A stretch of DNA of 64,000 nt from the NCBI RefSeq assembly GCF_905171775.1, contig NC_053490.1, positions 17,449,752-17,513,751 on the forward strand, given 5' to 3'. Positions 10,140 to 21,931 of the stretch are shown one piece after another. The notes beneath the pieces were generated by a model, which was not told the DNA's origin, searched no databases, and was given only the letters and a program-made list of their open reading frames with translations. A program made the position numbers and the translations under genes. Position 1 is the stretch's first letter; every line of letters begins with the position of its first letter. Origin of the DNA: Rana temporaria (lineage: Eukaryota > Chordata > Amphibia > Anura > Ranidae).

Positions 10140-11094
10140 AGGGGAGATTTTAGAGGTCTTTTAAGACCCCTGATATCTCTCCAAAGACCCCCAACAGGGC
10201 TGATAAAAAAAAGAATTGCAATAAATATTTAAAAAAATAAATAAAAATAAAATGTAAATAAAAAAACAAACACACTGACAATTCTCTCCCCCCCCCCAAA
10301 AAAAAACAACAACAAAAAACAAAAAAAAATCACTGTAAAAAAAAAAATTGTAAAAAAAATATAAAAAAAATACAGCCACTGTTACATGACATTTAAAAAA
10401 AGTGCTGGTATCCGGTATCCGCGAGTACTTGAAAAAAAGTATCGGTACTTGTAAAATGATTGTGTGTACGCGGCATGATTCTCAGTATCTGTTCTTGTTC
10501 TGTATATACGGACTCTGCACAGTACCACTTCTCTTGTCCAATATACTCTACAGCACTCTGTACACTGCAAAACCATACATGTACACCAGGTGGCAGCAGA
10601 GCACAGTATCATTTCCAGTAGGTGTGTTCTGAACAATATGGCTATGTGCGGCGTCTTTTGCTGAAGTTTAATCTGCTTATATTGTCCCTTGCCTTGTCCC
10701 CCCTCCCCATCAACATGATGAAGTTATTACACAAAACTTTTCTGTTTTCATTACATACCTTATTTTATACCCAGTGATGTCAGGTTGGTTTCTGTCTGAC
10801 CTGCAGCAGCTTCTAATGCACATTGTGAGAAGCTCACAGTGTGCAGTGAAATCAGAGACATGTCAGTACAGGAGAGGAGCCTGGAAGTGTTTAGTTATAC
10901 CTGTTCAAATGTGCATCAAATACCTCTTGATCCTGCCAGAAATCCAGGGAGCTGATAACTTTCTGGGCTCTGCTTGTTCTGCACTGGTATCATTTACGTT
11001 GTTGCCAGTGATCTCTGAGGACTACAGAACAAGCGCTGGATCTAGCTGGCATTCGCCTTAGTTTACATTTATTTGGTGTTTTTTACCCACATTT
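10140..11094. other. AT-rich interval, no gene recognised
   Basis: Long A-runs, a C-run (10289-10298) and a fragment ending 'gtgtgtacgcggca' (about 10463-10476), which matches the termini of the GTACACACG-type elements. Beyond that I recognise no repeat and no coding region. Confidence 0.5.
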
Positions 11095-11189
11095 GACAAC
11101 AAGATGGCACCAGATAATGACATGATTTCCCAAAGGCAGTGCTGTACCTGTATTTGACCACAGAATGGAGCCAGAGAGTAGAATGAGTA

Positions 11190-11827
11190 GCTCGATACGC
11201 CGACTGCAGCCTAAGATATGACTGGCATAAGGCTCTTATGCCGTCGTATCGTAGGCTGCATTCTTACGCTGGCCGCTAGGTGGCGTTCCCGTAGTGGTCA
11301 GCGTAGAGTATGCAAATTGCATACTAACGCCGATTCACAACCGTACGCGCGCCCCACGTACGCAGTTTACGCCGTTTACGTTCGTCGGGTTCCACGTAAG
11401 GCTGCTCCTGCTATTAGCAGGGGCAGCCAATGCTACGTATACCCGTCGTTCCCGCGTCGCGATGTTTGAAAATTACGTTGTTTGCGTAAGTGAACCGTGA
11501 ATGGCGCTGGACGCCATTTACGTTCACGTTGAAGCAAATGACGTCCTTGCGACGTCATTTGCCGCAATGCACGTCGGGAAAGTTTCCCGACGGAGCATGC
11601 GCACTACGTTCGGCGCGGGAACGCGCCTAATTTAAATGATCCACGCCTCCTACGGGATCATTTAAATTACGCGCCCTTACGTCGGGCATTTTCAAGGAGC
11701 GCCCGCGCAAATTACGTAGCTACTGCTTCATGAATGAAGCGGAGCGCACGTAATTTACGGAGGCGCAGCGTTAAAACGGTACGGTGCACCTCCGTAAGAG
11801 GGCGCAAAAGGTACCTGAATCTACCCC
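11190..11827. mobile_element. Hairpin-chain MITE, left-truncated (copy L)
   Basis: The right end is CCTGAATCTACCCC. The left end lacks its terminus and joins the array at 'gagtagctcgatacgccgac'. The internal hairpins ('gcaaatgacgtccttgcgac', 'tatgcaaattgcatactaac') are collinear with other copies. It lies at the point where the 64-bp array changes orientation. Confidence 0.8.
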
Positions 11828-12464
11828 AATATTGCATCCAAAGGAGTAGAATGATTTGACAATGGGCAATTTTATATATCACACATTGGGAAATCATTCT
11901 ACTCTCTAGCTCCACCCTGTGGTCAAATACGGGTACAACCATTGCCCATTGGGAAATAATTATACTCTATGGCTAAAATTTTGGGTTAAAAATCAGTATA
12001 ATATTGCCCATTGGGAAATCATTTTACTCTCTGACTCCATCCTGTGGTCAAATCTGGGTACAGCATTGTCCATTGGGAAATCATTCTACTCTCTGACTCC
12101 ATCCTGTGGTCAAATACAGGTACATCATCACCCATTGGGAAGTCATTCTAGGGCTCCATCCTGTGTTCAAGTATGGGTATAACAATCGCCCATTGATAAC
12201 GTTTTTTTTACTCTCTGGCTCCATCCTGTGGACAAATGCAGGTACAACATTGCCCATTGGAAAATAGTTCCATGCTCTTGTGTCATCCTGTGTTCAAATA
12301 TGGGTACAACATTGCCCATAGGGAACTCATTTTACCCGCTGGCTCCATCATGTGGACAAATATGGGTACAATATTGCCCATTGGGAAATGATTCTACTCT
12401 TTGACGCCCTCTTGTGGCCAAATACAGGTACAACATCACTCATTGGGAAATTATTCTACTCTCT

Positions 12465-13187
12465 GGCCCAGATTCAGGTAGAATGGAGCAATATTTGCGT
12501 GGGCAAAGAGCAAAGATTTTTCTCTGCGCCCACGCAAATATTTTGATTTGCCCGCGATTCACGGAGCAGTAGCTCCGTAAATTGCGCGGGCGCTATGCTA
12601 ATTAGCCCTGCGTAAGGGCGCCTAATGTAAATGATCCCTGCCGGGGGCGGGAATCATTTAAATTAGGCGCGCTCCCGCGCCGAGCGAACAGCGCATGCTC
12701 CGTCGGGAAACTTTCCCGACGTGCATTGCGGCAAATGACGTCGCAAGGACGTCATTTGCTTCTAAGTGAACGTGAATGGCGTCCAGCGCCATTCACGAAT
12801 CACTTACGTAAACGACGTGAAATTTAAATTTCACGAGCGGGAAGCGCAGCTATACTTTAGCATTGGTTGCCCCTGCTATTAGCAGGAGCAACCTTGCGCT
12901 AAAGTTGCCGTACGGAAACTCCGTACCTTGCGTGCGCAGGGCCCGCGCAACTTTTGTGAATCGGTGGTAGTATGCAATTTGCATACTATACGCCGATCAC
13001 AATGGCCGCGCCCCCTAGCGGCCAACGCAAGAATGCAGCCTAGGATATGAAGGCATAAGGAGGCTTATGTCTGTCATATCCTAGGCTGCATTCGGTGTAA
13101 CGAGGTTCCTGAATCAGGAGCACTCGTTACACCGGAGCAAGTAAGCACTTGCGCCGCGCAACCGCAAGTGCTTCTTGAATCTGGGCC
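12465..13187. mobile_element. Hairpin-chain MITE with 3-bp TSD TCT (copy B)
   Basis: GGCCCAGATTCAGGTAG at the left and CTTGAATCTGGGCC at the right are inverted. TCT lies on both sides (12462-12464 and 13188-13190). The host array supplies the empty site: the usual unit text 'ctactctctggctccatcc' is split with exactly TCT duplicated. About fifteen adjacent hairpins fill the 723 bp. This is the best-defined member of the family. Confidence 0.93.
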
Positions 13188-14736
13188 TCTGGCTCCATCC
13201 TGTGGAAAAATAACAATCACACATTGGGATATTATTCTACTCTCTAGCGCCACCCTGTGGTCAAATATGGGTACAACCATTGCCCATTGGGAAATGATTC
13301 TACTCTTTGACGCCCTCTTGTGGCCAAATACAGGTACAATATCACTCATTGGGAAATTATTCTACTCTTTGTCTCCATCCTGTGGTCAAATGTTGGTATA
13401 GTATCACCTATTGGGAAATGGATGCTTTCTGGCTTTATCTTGTGGACAAATACAGGTACAACATTGCCCATTGGGAAATCATTTCACTCTATAGCGCCCT
13501 CCTGTGGTCTTATATGTGTACAACATTGCCCATTCGGTAGTCATTCTACTTCTGGAGCCCTCCTGTGGCCAAATACAGGTACTACATTGCCCATTGAAAA
13601 TCATTGTATTCTTTGGCTCTTTCCTGTGCTCAAGTATGGGTACAACATTATGCGCTGGAAAATCATTTTACTCACTGGCTCCCTCCTGTGGTCAAATACA
13701 GGTACAACATTGCCCACGGGGAAATTATTCTACTCACTGGCTCCATCATGTGGTCAAATATTGTACAACATTGCCCATCGCTAAATCATTTTGCTCACTG
13801 GCTCCATTGTGTGGTCAAATATGGATATAACATTGCCCATTGGGAATTCATTATACTCTCTGGCTCCATCCTGTGGTCAAATACAGGTACAGCATCCCCC
13901 CATTGGAAAATTATTCCACTCTCTGGCTCCATCCTTTGGAAAAATAACAATCACACATTGGGATATTATTCTACTCCCTATATGGGTACAACCATTGCCC
14001 ATTGGGAAATAATTATACTCTATGGCTAAAATTTTGGGTTAAAAATCAGCATAATATTGCCCATTGGGAAATCATTTTACTTTCTAGCTCCATTCTGTGG
14101 TCAAATATGGGTACAGCATTGTCCATTGGGAAATCATTCTACTCTCTGACTCCATCCTGTGGTCAAATACAGGTACATCATCACCCATTGGGAAGTCATT
14201 CTAGGGCTCCATCCTGTGTTCAAATATGGGTATAACAATCGCCCATTGATAACGTTTTTTTACTCTCTGGCTTCATCCTGTGGACAAATGCAGGTACAAC
14301 ATTGCCCCTTGGGAAATGTTTCTACTCACTGGCTCCATTCTGTGGTTAAATACCAATACAACATTGCCCATAGGGAACTTATTTTACCCGCTGGCTCCAT
14401 CATGTGGTCAAATATTGTACAACATTGCCCATCGTGAAATAATTTTGCTCACTGGCTCCATTGTGTGGTCAAATATGGATATACATTGCCCATTGGGAAT
14501 TCATTATACTCTCTGTCTCCATCCTGTGGTCAAATACAGGTACAGCATCCCCCCATTGGAAGATTATTCCACTCTCTGGCTCCATCCTGTGGAAAAATAT
14601 GGGTACAACATTGCCTGCTGTGAAATTAATCTACTTTCTGGCTCCATCCTGACGTCAAATACCAGTATAACATTGCCCATTGGGAAATAATTGTACTCAC
14701 TGGATTCATCCTGTGGTCAAATATGGGTATATAAAT

Positions 14737-14870
14737 GTGGGTTGAAGACCTTAGATTATAGGCCCCTTGAGCAAAGGGACTGATGTGAATGTACAATATA
14801 TATGTGTAAAACACTGCGCAAAATGACAGAGCTATATAGTTACCTGTAATAACTAAAAATAAGTAAATAA
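14737..14870 (+). mobile_element. L2-like LINE 3' tail embedded in array (first copy)
   Basis: 'ttagattataggccccttga' followed by 'gcaaagggactg' and later 'gctatatagttacctgtaat' resembles the conserved 3' tail of L2-clade LINEs. The resemblance is from memory. A near copy lies at 16272-16410, so it was duplicated with the array. Confidence 0.55.
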
Positions 14871-16271
14871 CCTTGCTCTCTGGCTCTATTCTGTGGTCAA
14901 ATATGGGTACAACATTGCCCATTGAAAAATTGTTCCATTCTCTTGTGCCATCCTGTGTTCAAATATGGATACAACATTGCCCATATGGAACTCATTTTAC
15001 TCGCTGGCTCCATCATGTGGACAAATATGGATACAACATGGCCCATTGGGAAATTATTCTACACTTTGATGCCCTCTTGTGGTCAAATACAGGTACAACA
15101 TCACTCAAAGGGGAATCATTCTACTCTCTGCCTCCATCCTGTGGTCAAATGTTGGTATAGAATCACCTATTGGGAAATTTATGCTTTCTGGCTTTATCCT
15201 GTGGACAAATACAGGTACAACATTGCCCATTGGGAAACCTTTTCACTCTGTGGCTCTCTCCTGTGGACTAATTTGTGTCAAACATTGCCCATCGGGTAGT
15301 CATTCTACTTTCTGGCGCCCTCCTGTGGCCATATTCAGGTACTACATTGCCCATTAAAAATCATTCTATTCTCTGACTCCATCCTGTGGTCAAATATGGG
15401 TAAAACTTCACCCATTCGGAAATCATTCTTCTTTCAGGTGCCCTCTTGTGGTTAAATACACAAACAACATTGCCCATTGGAAAATCATTCTATTTTCTGG
15501 TGCCATCCTGTGTTCAAATATGGGTACAACATTGCCCATTAGGAAATCATTCTACTCACTGGCTCCATCATGTAGACAAATATAGGTACAACATCACCCA
15601 TTGGGAAATCATTCAACTTTCCGTTGCACTCCTGTGGTCAAATACAGAAACAACATCACTCATTAGGAAATCATTCCACACTCTGTCTCCATCCTATGGT
15701 CAAATACTGGTAGACCATTGCACATTGGGAACTATCTATTCTTCTCTCTGGCTTTATCTTGTGGAGAAATACATGTACAACATTGCCCATTAGGAAATAA
15801 TTTCACTCTGTAGCTTCCTCCTGTGGACAAATTAGTGTACAACATTGCCCATCCGTTATTCATTCTACTCTCTGGCGCCCTCATGTGGTCAAATACAGGT
15901 ACAACATCACCTATTTGAAAATCATTATATTCTCTGATGCCATCCTGTGCCCAAATATGGGTACAACATCACCCACTGGGAAATTATTCTAGTCACTGGC
16001 TCCATCCTGTGGTCAAATACAGGTACAACATTGCCCATTGTGAAATAATTTTGCACACTGACTCCATTGTGTGGTCAAATATGGATACAACATTGTCCAT
16101 TAGGAATAAATTCTACTCTCTGGCTCCATCCTGTGGTCAAATACAGGTACAGCATTGCCTACTGTGAAATTATTCTACTCTCTGGCTCCATCCTGACGTC
16201 AAATACCAGTATAACATTGCCCACTGGGAAATAATTGTACTCACTGGATTCATCATGTAGACAAATATGGG

Positions 16272-16410
16272 TATATAAATGTGGGTTGAGGACCTTAGAT
16301 TGTAAGCCTCTTGAGCAAAGGGACTGATGTGAATGTACAATATATATGTGTAAAGCACTGTGCAAAATGGCAGAGCTATATAGTTACCTGTAATAACTAA
16401 AAAAAAAGTA
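16272..16410 (+). mobile_element. L2-like LINE 3' tail embedded in array (second copy)
   Basis: 'ttagattgtaagcctcttga' and 'gcactgtgcaaaatggcaga' repeat the segment at 14737-14870 with few changes, flanked by the same array units. The duplication spans roughly 1.5 kb. Confidence 0.55.
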
Positions 16411-16689
16411 AATAAACTTGCTTGTTGGTGCCCTCCTGTGGTCAAATACACGTACTACATTCCCCATTGGGAAATCATTCTACTCTCTGGCTCTATTCTG
16501 TGGTCAAATACAGGTACAACATTGCCCATTGGAAAATTGTTCCATTCTCTTGTGCCATCCTGTGTTCAAATATGGGTACAACATTGCCCATAGGGAACTT
16601 ATTTTACTCTCTGCCTCCGTCGTGTGGTCAAATATTGGTATAACATCACCTATTGGGAAGTGGATGCTTTATGACTTTATCTTGTAGAG

Positions 16690-16919
16690 AGCGTCCTGTC
16701 GCACAGATGTAGTTCCCAGGAGGGGGCGAGCACGTCACTGACCACCGCAGTAAACCCTCCAATCATGGTGGTCAGTAAAATCAGACAAGCAGGAAGTGAA
16801 CAGAACAGAGAAGAAATAGAGCAACTTCTGAGCAAAAACGAACAATGAGGACGTGAAAAGAGGAATGTCTGCAGGTAAAGGATCCTTATTATGAAAACAT
16901 TTTTACCTTTACAACCCCT
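16690..16919 (-). mobile_element. Half of a TTAA foldback element
   Basis: The right end 'cctttacaacccct' abuts TTAA (16920-16923), matching the terminus of 7875-8210. 'caggaagtgaacagaacaga' is also shared in style with that element's interior. No opposite end is found, so this is a partial copy. Confidence 0.6.
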
Positions 16920-16924
16920 TTAAT

Positions 16925-18350
16925 GTTGACTCTAACCCATTACTCTTACCCCTAATAACCCTTAACTATATTCCTGTTATCCCAAAAGAAAAAAAATGTT
17001 GTTGTAAACTGTTTATACAGTAAACCGTGAGCTGAAGTTTGGCTTCAATTTGTTAGTGTATCTAAATCTGCTAATACATTTAACAATTCCACCACCTCCC
17101 CCAAGATTATCAATGCTGCTAATAGGGGGCGACCCCTATTCCTAACTATTAACCCCCAACCCATAATCCTTACACTCAACCATGACCCCTGACCCTAACC
17201 CCCATTCCTGACTTCTAACCCCCAATCGTTACACTCAACCATGACCCCTATTCCTGACTATTAACCCCTGATCCTTACACTCAACCATGACCCCAACCCT
17301 AACTATTAACCTCCAATCTCTAATCCCTACACTCAGCATGACCCCTAACCCCTATTCCTGAATATTAACCCCTAATCCTTACACTCAACCATGACCCCCA
17401 ACCTTAACCCATAATCCTGACTACTAAGACCCAATCCTTTCACTCAACCATGACCCCTAACCCCTATTCCTGAATATTAACCCCTAACCCCAATCCCTAC
17501 ACTCAGCCATGACCCCCAACCCCTATTCCTGACTATCAACCCCTAACCCAAAACCCCTAATCCTTACACTCAACCATGATCCCTAACCCCTATTCCTGAC
17601 TATTAACCCCCAACCCCTAATCCTTTCACTCAACCATCCATGACCCCTATTCCTGACTATTAACCCCCAACCCCTGATCCTTACACTCAACCATGACCCC
17701 AGCCCCTTTTTCCAACGAGTAACCCCTAATCCTTACACTCAACCATGACCCCAGCCCCTATTCCCAACGAGAAACCCCTAATCCTTACACTCAACCATGA
17801 CCCCAACCCTAACCCCTAACTATTAACCCCCAATCCCTAATCCTTACACTCAACATGACCCCTAACCCCTATTCTTGACTATTGACCCCTAATCCTTACA
17901 CTCAACCATGACCCCCAACCTTAACCCATAATCCTGACTACTAAGACCCAATCCCTAATTCTTTCACTCAAATATGATCCCTAACCCCTATTCCTGAATA
18001 TTAACCCCCAATCCCAATCCTTTCACTCAACAATGACTCCCAACCCCAATTCTTGAATATTAACCTCCATCACCTAACCCTTACACTCAACCATGACCCC
18101 CAACCCTAACCCCTAATCCTGACTACTAAGCCCCAACCCCTAATCTTTTCACTAATCCATGACCCCCTAACCCTAACCCCTATTCCAGACTATTAACCCC
18201 CAACCCCTAATCCTTACACTCAACGATGATCCATAACCCTAACCCCTAATCCTGAATATGAACCCCTAACCCCCAATCTCTAATCCTTACACTCAACCAT
18301 GACCCCTAACCCCTAATCCTGAATATGAACCCCTAACCCCTAATCCTTAC
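16925..18350 (+). repeat. CCCTAA-rich satellite-like array
   Basis: Irregular ~60-bp units combine 'cctaacccctattcctgact', 'attaacccc' and 'aatccttacactcaaccatg'. Many short telomere-like words (ccctaa, aacccc) recur, but there are no runs of perfect CCCTAA hexamers. About twenty units are visible, clearest from 17090. No gene. Confidence 0.88.
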
Positions 18351-18983
18351 CTTGGACAGTCACAGAACATATGTTGCTCCCTCCCTTTAAACCAGCAATG
18401 ATAATCTCACATTCGGTATACAATGTACAGACAGAGGAGCTCTGTGATTGGTCGGTGTATTCACAGGAAATAAATATGCGCAGATGGTTATTATTATAGG
18501 CACAGCATGTAGACAGAGTATACACAATGGTAATATACAATCAATGTGACGTCTGCTGTGTGCACCGCGTTCTCCATATAAAGGCCCCAGATGGTACAAT
18601 CTTCTCTTACAGTCGTTTGATTGGTGGACGTACAATCCAGATCTCGTTGGTACAGATTGTGATTGTACAATCCTGCTGTCAGACATGATACATTCTTCAG
18701 AGTTCCGATTTATAAAGATCTGTCTGGTCCAACGTCCACGTCATACAGGATCAGATCATGCATCCAGATTTCCGTGCAATCCCACCTAACGTTTGTAGAT
18801 TTCTGATTGGACGGTGTGTGGTCAGCTCCAAGCAAATACAAAAGACACAAATGAACGCAGTTCTTTAATCATTAACACATTTGAATTTTTTTTTTTTTAA
18901 ATGAAAGAACCTGAATTTGACCTGATCCAACCCTCCTTCAATCACTAGGCAGCAGAGCTGAGTCTGCTGCTTCTCCTTTCAAT
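18351..18983. other. Interval with no recognised feature
   Basis: Mixed-composition sequence with a short poly-T (18887-18898). No credible ORF, repeat ends or RNA gene seen. Confidence 0.4.
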
Positions 18984-19708
18984 GGGGTAGATTCAGAGAG
19001 CAATTACGCCGGCGTATCCATAGATACGCCGCGTAATTGCTAAGTTGCGCCGGCGTATCTACTTTCTGTATTCAGAAAGCTAGATACGCCGACTGTAGCC
19101 TAAGATACGACTGGCATAAGTCTCTTACGCCGTCGTATCTTAGGGTGCATTCTCACGCTGGCCGCTAGGTGGCGCTCCCGTAGTGGTCAGCGTAGAGTAT
19201 GCAAATTGCATACTTACGCCGATTCACAAACGTACGCACGCCCGGCGTTCGTTTTTTTACGTCGTTTGCGTAAGTCGGTTTCGTCGTAAGGCTGCTCCTG
19301 CTATTAGGAGGCGCAGCCAAATGGTAAGTACGGACGTCGTTCCCGCATCGCGGTTTTCAAATCTTACGTCGTTTGTGTAAGTCATCCGTGAATGGCGCCG
19401 GACGCCATTTACGTTCACGTCGAAGCCAAAGACGTCCTTGCGACGTCATTTACCGCAATGAACGTCGGGAAATTGTAGGGACAGTACGTTCGGCGCGGGA
19501 ACGCGCCTAATTTAAATGATCCACGCCCCCCTACGGGATCATTCGAATTACGCGCGCTTACGCCGGCCCCTTTTACGCTACGCCGCCGCAACTTTACAGG
19601 CAAGTGCTTTGTGAATCAAGCACTTGCCCTTAAAACTTGCGGCAGCGTAACGTAAATGTCATACGTTACGCTGCCGCAGTTTTGCGCGCCCCTACCTGAA
19701 TCCACCCC
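18984..19708. mobile_element. Hairpin-chain MITE (copy G)
   Basis: The left terminus GGGGTAGATTCAGAGAG and the right terminus TGAATCCACCCC are inverted. Flanks aat / act give no exact duplication. The interior shows the same ordered palindromes as copy B, with 'acgccggcg' variants near the left end, marking a different subfamily. Confidence 0.85.
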
Positions 19709-20334
19709 ACTGTCCAGTCATAGGCTGGGGGCGGGGGCCTGTAAGTGAAACTGCAGTAAAGAAAGATCAGGTTCCCTGTCTTAAACCCCCCTGATGTAAT
19801 AGTATATAGAGAGTAGGGGGGTCATCTTTATGGGTCTATTAGATCCCAGCGCCTCCTCTGCATTTAGGGTGACCCCAGTCTGCCTGTTACATGGCTCCCA
19901 TCAACTGGGATTTGACAACTTCAAACCTCAGAGCCAGGTCCTGGAACAGCAGACTAGGCATGGAGAAGCAGCAAAGGGCAATGAGCACGCTAATAGGAGA
20001 AGAGAACAGAGTGACAGAGTCATGACCTCATCAGTTTGCTCCTTTCACTGTCCAATCACAGGCTGGAGGGGGTGGGACAAGACCTGTAAATTCAGCTTGA
20101 AATTAGAACCAGCAAAGGATAAGCGGCACCATTAGACTGCATTCACGGTATTAGTAGTAAACACTTACAGGTTCTCTTTGCAGGGGGGGGGGGGGAATTG
20201 GATGCCTAGGCTTCCATGGACAACAGATGAACTTTGAACTCAGGCTGATAACGGGAGCGCCTGCCCTGGCCACCAAAATGAAAGAGAAGAAGCAAGGGCA
20301 GCTGGCAGCTATGGTAGTGTTATATTTCATGCAC
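19709..20334. other. Interval with no recognised feature
   Basis: No convincing ORF or terminal repeat. There is a G-run at 20184-20195. The sequence around 19720-20110 contains two versions of 'tgtccaatcacaggctgg'-like text (19710 and 20050), an old imperfect duplication. Confidence 0.4.
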
Positions 20335-20700
20335 TAGTGCTAGGTGGGGGGTCAGACAGGAATTTATTCCCCCCCCCACTGGAGAAAATGAAATCATGTC
20401 TTATATAGGATTTTTTTTAATTTTTTTGCCATCCTCCGGATAAACTGTGTATCTAGGGCAGGGCCAGGACAAGGGGTGGGCGAGAGGATCGCTAGCCCTG
20501 GGCGCAATGGTTCACTTTAAGGAAAGGGGCGCCTTTCTTCTGTTACAAGGCTGACAGAAGTAGTGGCAGTGGGCCTGGGTGCTCAATGACCTTGTCCCGG
20601 CACTGATCCAGTGTTCTGTGTATGAAGGTTTTCTCTTTATTTATTCAGTTTATTATATTTCTATCCACTTGTCGACCGCCTAACTGGGGAAAAACGTCAT
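20335..20700 (+). mobile_element. CR1-like LINE 3' fragment split by a small hAT
   Basis: 'ggtcagacaggaatttattc' and 'tttttttgccatcctccgga' match, with divergence, the 3' region of the CR1-type tail at 36390-36894. The match is lost after the nested element at 20459-20605. Confidence 0.55.
20459..20605. mobile_element. Short non-autonomous hAT (147 bp)
   Basis: The start CAGGGCCAGGACAAGG and the end CCTTGTCCCGGCACTG are inverted. The flanking octamers ATCTAGGG and ATCCAGTG agree at 6 of 8 positions, consistent with an aged hAT duplication. A second, truncated family member lies at 60004-60127. Confidence 0.75.
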
Positions 20701-20949
20701 GGGTTTGACGTTAAATACCGGGGGTTATGGCTGCAGCTAGATGCCATAACCCCATCATTTTCTTTTCCTTTAGGCCAGTGGTGCCTGGTGCTCCATTTTT
20801 TGGGGGGGCAGCAAAGAAACCACCCGACCCCCATTCGGTCTGTCGATCAACCGAAAAACTCCCCCCCTCGCCAGAAAAAACCCCACCAACCCTGCACTTA
20901 CCCCATCCAAGTCGCGGGCAGCTTTGGCGGCTTTGCCCTGCACCTCCTC

Positions 20950-21305
20950 CATAGCTTCCAACTGTCCCTGATTTGGAGCAATGTCCCTCTGTCCCTCTGT
21001 CCCTCATTCCCCCTCATTTTGGTCTGATCTATATAGATGTATATAAAATGCACTTTATATCTATCAAAAAAGTGTCTGCCAGGGCTAAACCTTTCATCCC
21101 ATTTCCAAATTGCTGCATTTGTAAATTCCAAAAGCCAATACAAAGGAATAGTAGTGGTAAAAAAAAAGCTCTTGTGGGTTTAACTAATTTTGTTTTTTTT
21201 TGTACAATTCTCCTTTAAGGGGGCGTGGCAAGGGGTGTGTCCTATGCCTCCATACTTTTGCTAATAGGTGTCCCTCATTCCCATCTCAAAAAGTTGGGAG
21301 GTATG
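20950..21305. mobile_element. CATAG...GTATG TIR element
   Basis: CATAGCTTCCAAC at the left is the inverse of GTTGGGAGGTATG at the right. The interior carries 'ccctgatttggagcaatgtc' and 'ttggtctgatctatatagat'. CTCCTC occurs at both flanks, a possible 6-bp duplication. The same family is at 56964-57296 and, truncated, at 9962-10130. Confidence 0.7.
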
Positions 21306-21931
21306 CTCCTCCCTGGCGGCTTCCTCACTGCCAATACGGTCGCTTCTCCTCTCGGCCAATCGGGTCTTAACATCCGCTTCCTGGTTGCCCAGAAGGAGAA
21401 GCAGGAAGACTATAGCGAATGTTAATTCACCTTTGTCACACTAGTGGGTGGGCTCAGGGCGCAGTGCTCTGTGCCCCAAGCCCACCCCTTTTGAAGCCAA
21501 TTAGAGCCTTGTAGGTAGATTCAGGTAGAGTTAGGCCGGCTTATCAGTAGATAAGTCGACCTAACTCAGAATCTAAGCCGACTTATGTTTAAGTGTATTC
21601 TCAAACAGAGATACGCTTAAACATATCTAAGATACGACGGCTTGCGCCATCCTATCTTAGATTGCAATATTGAGGCTGGCCGCTAGGTGGCGCTTCCATT
21701 GCGGTCGGCGTAGATTATGTAAATGAGTAGATACGCCGATTCACGAACGTACGCCCGGCCGCCGCAGTCGATTTACGCCGTTTCCGTAAGGCATTTACAG
21801 GCCTAAAGTTATTCCACCTATTAGGTGGAATAACAATGTTAAAGTATGGCCGCCGTTCCCGCCGCGAGATTCGAATTTTTTACGTCGTTTGCGTAAGTCG
21901 TCCGCGAATCGGGATTTACGTAGTTTACGTC

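Larger units (their letters stand above)
11095..16690 (+). repeat. ~64-bp-unit tandem array with higher-order structure
   Basis: The unit reads roughly 'ctggctccatcctgtggtca' + 'aatacaggtacaacattgcc' + 'cattgggaaatcattctact'. About 70 units are present. From 11095 to about 11189 and again near 11835-11865 the unit is inverted, then it runs forward. Blocks repeat at longer range: the segment with 'aattttgggttaaaaatcag' occurs near 11970 and 14028. The L2-like tail occurs at 14737 and 16272. Two MITEs interrupt it. Conceptual proteins with 'GKSFYSLAPSCGQ' motifs are artefacts of the unit. Confidence 0.92.

Noticed and set aside
11919..16643. Many ORFs with repeated 'GKSFYSLAPSCGQIQ' text
   Set aside because: These are translations of the 64-bp unit in shifting frames; the repeated text comes from DNA periodicity.
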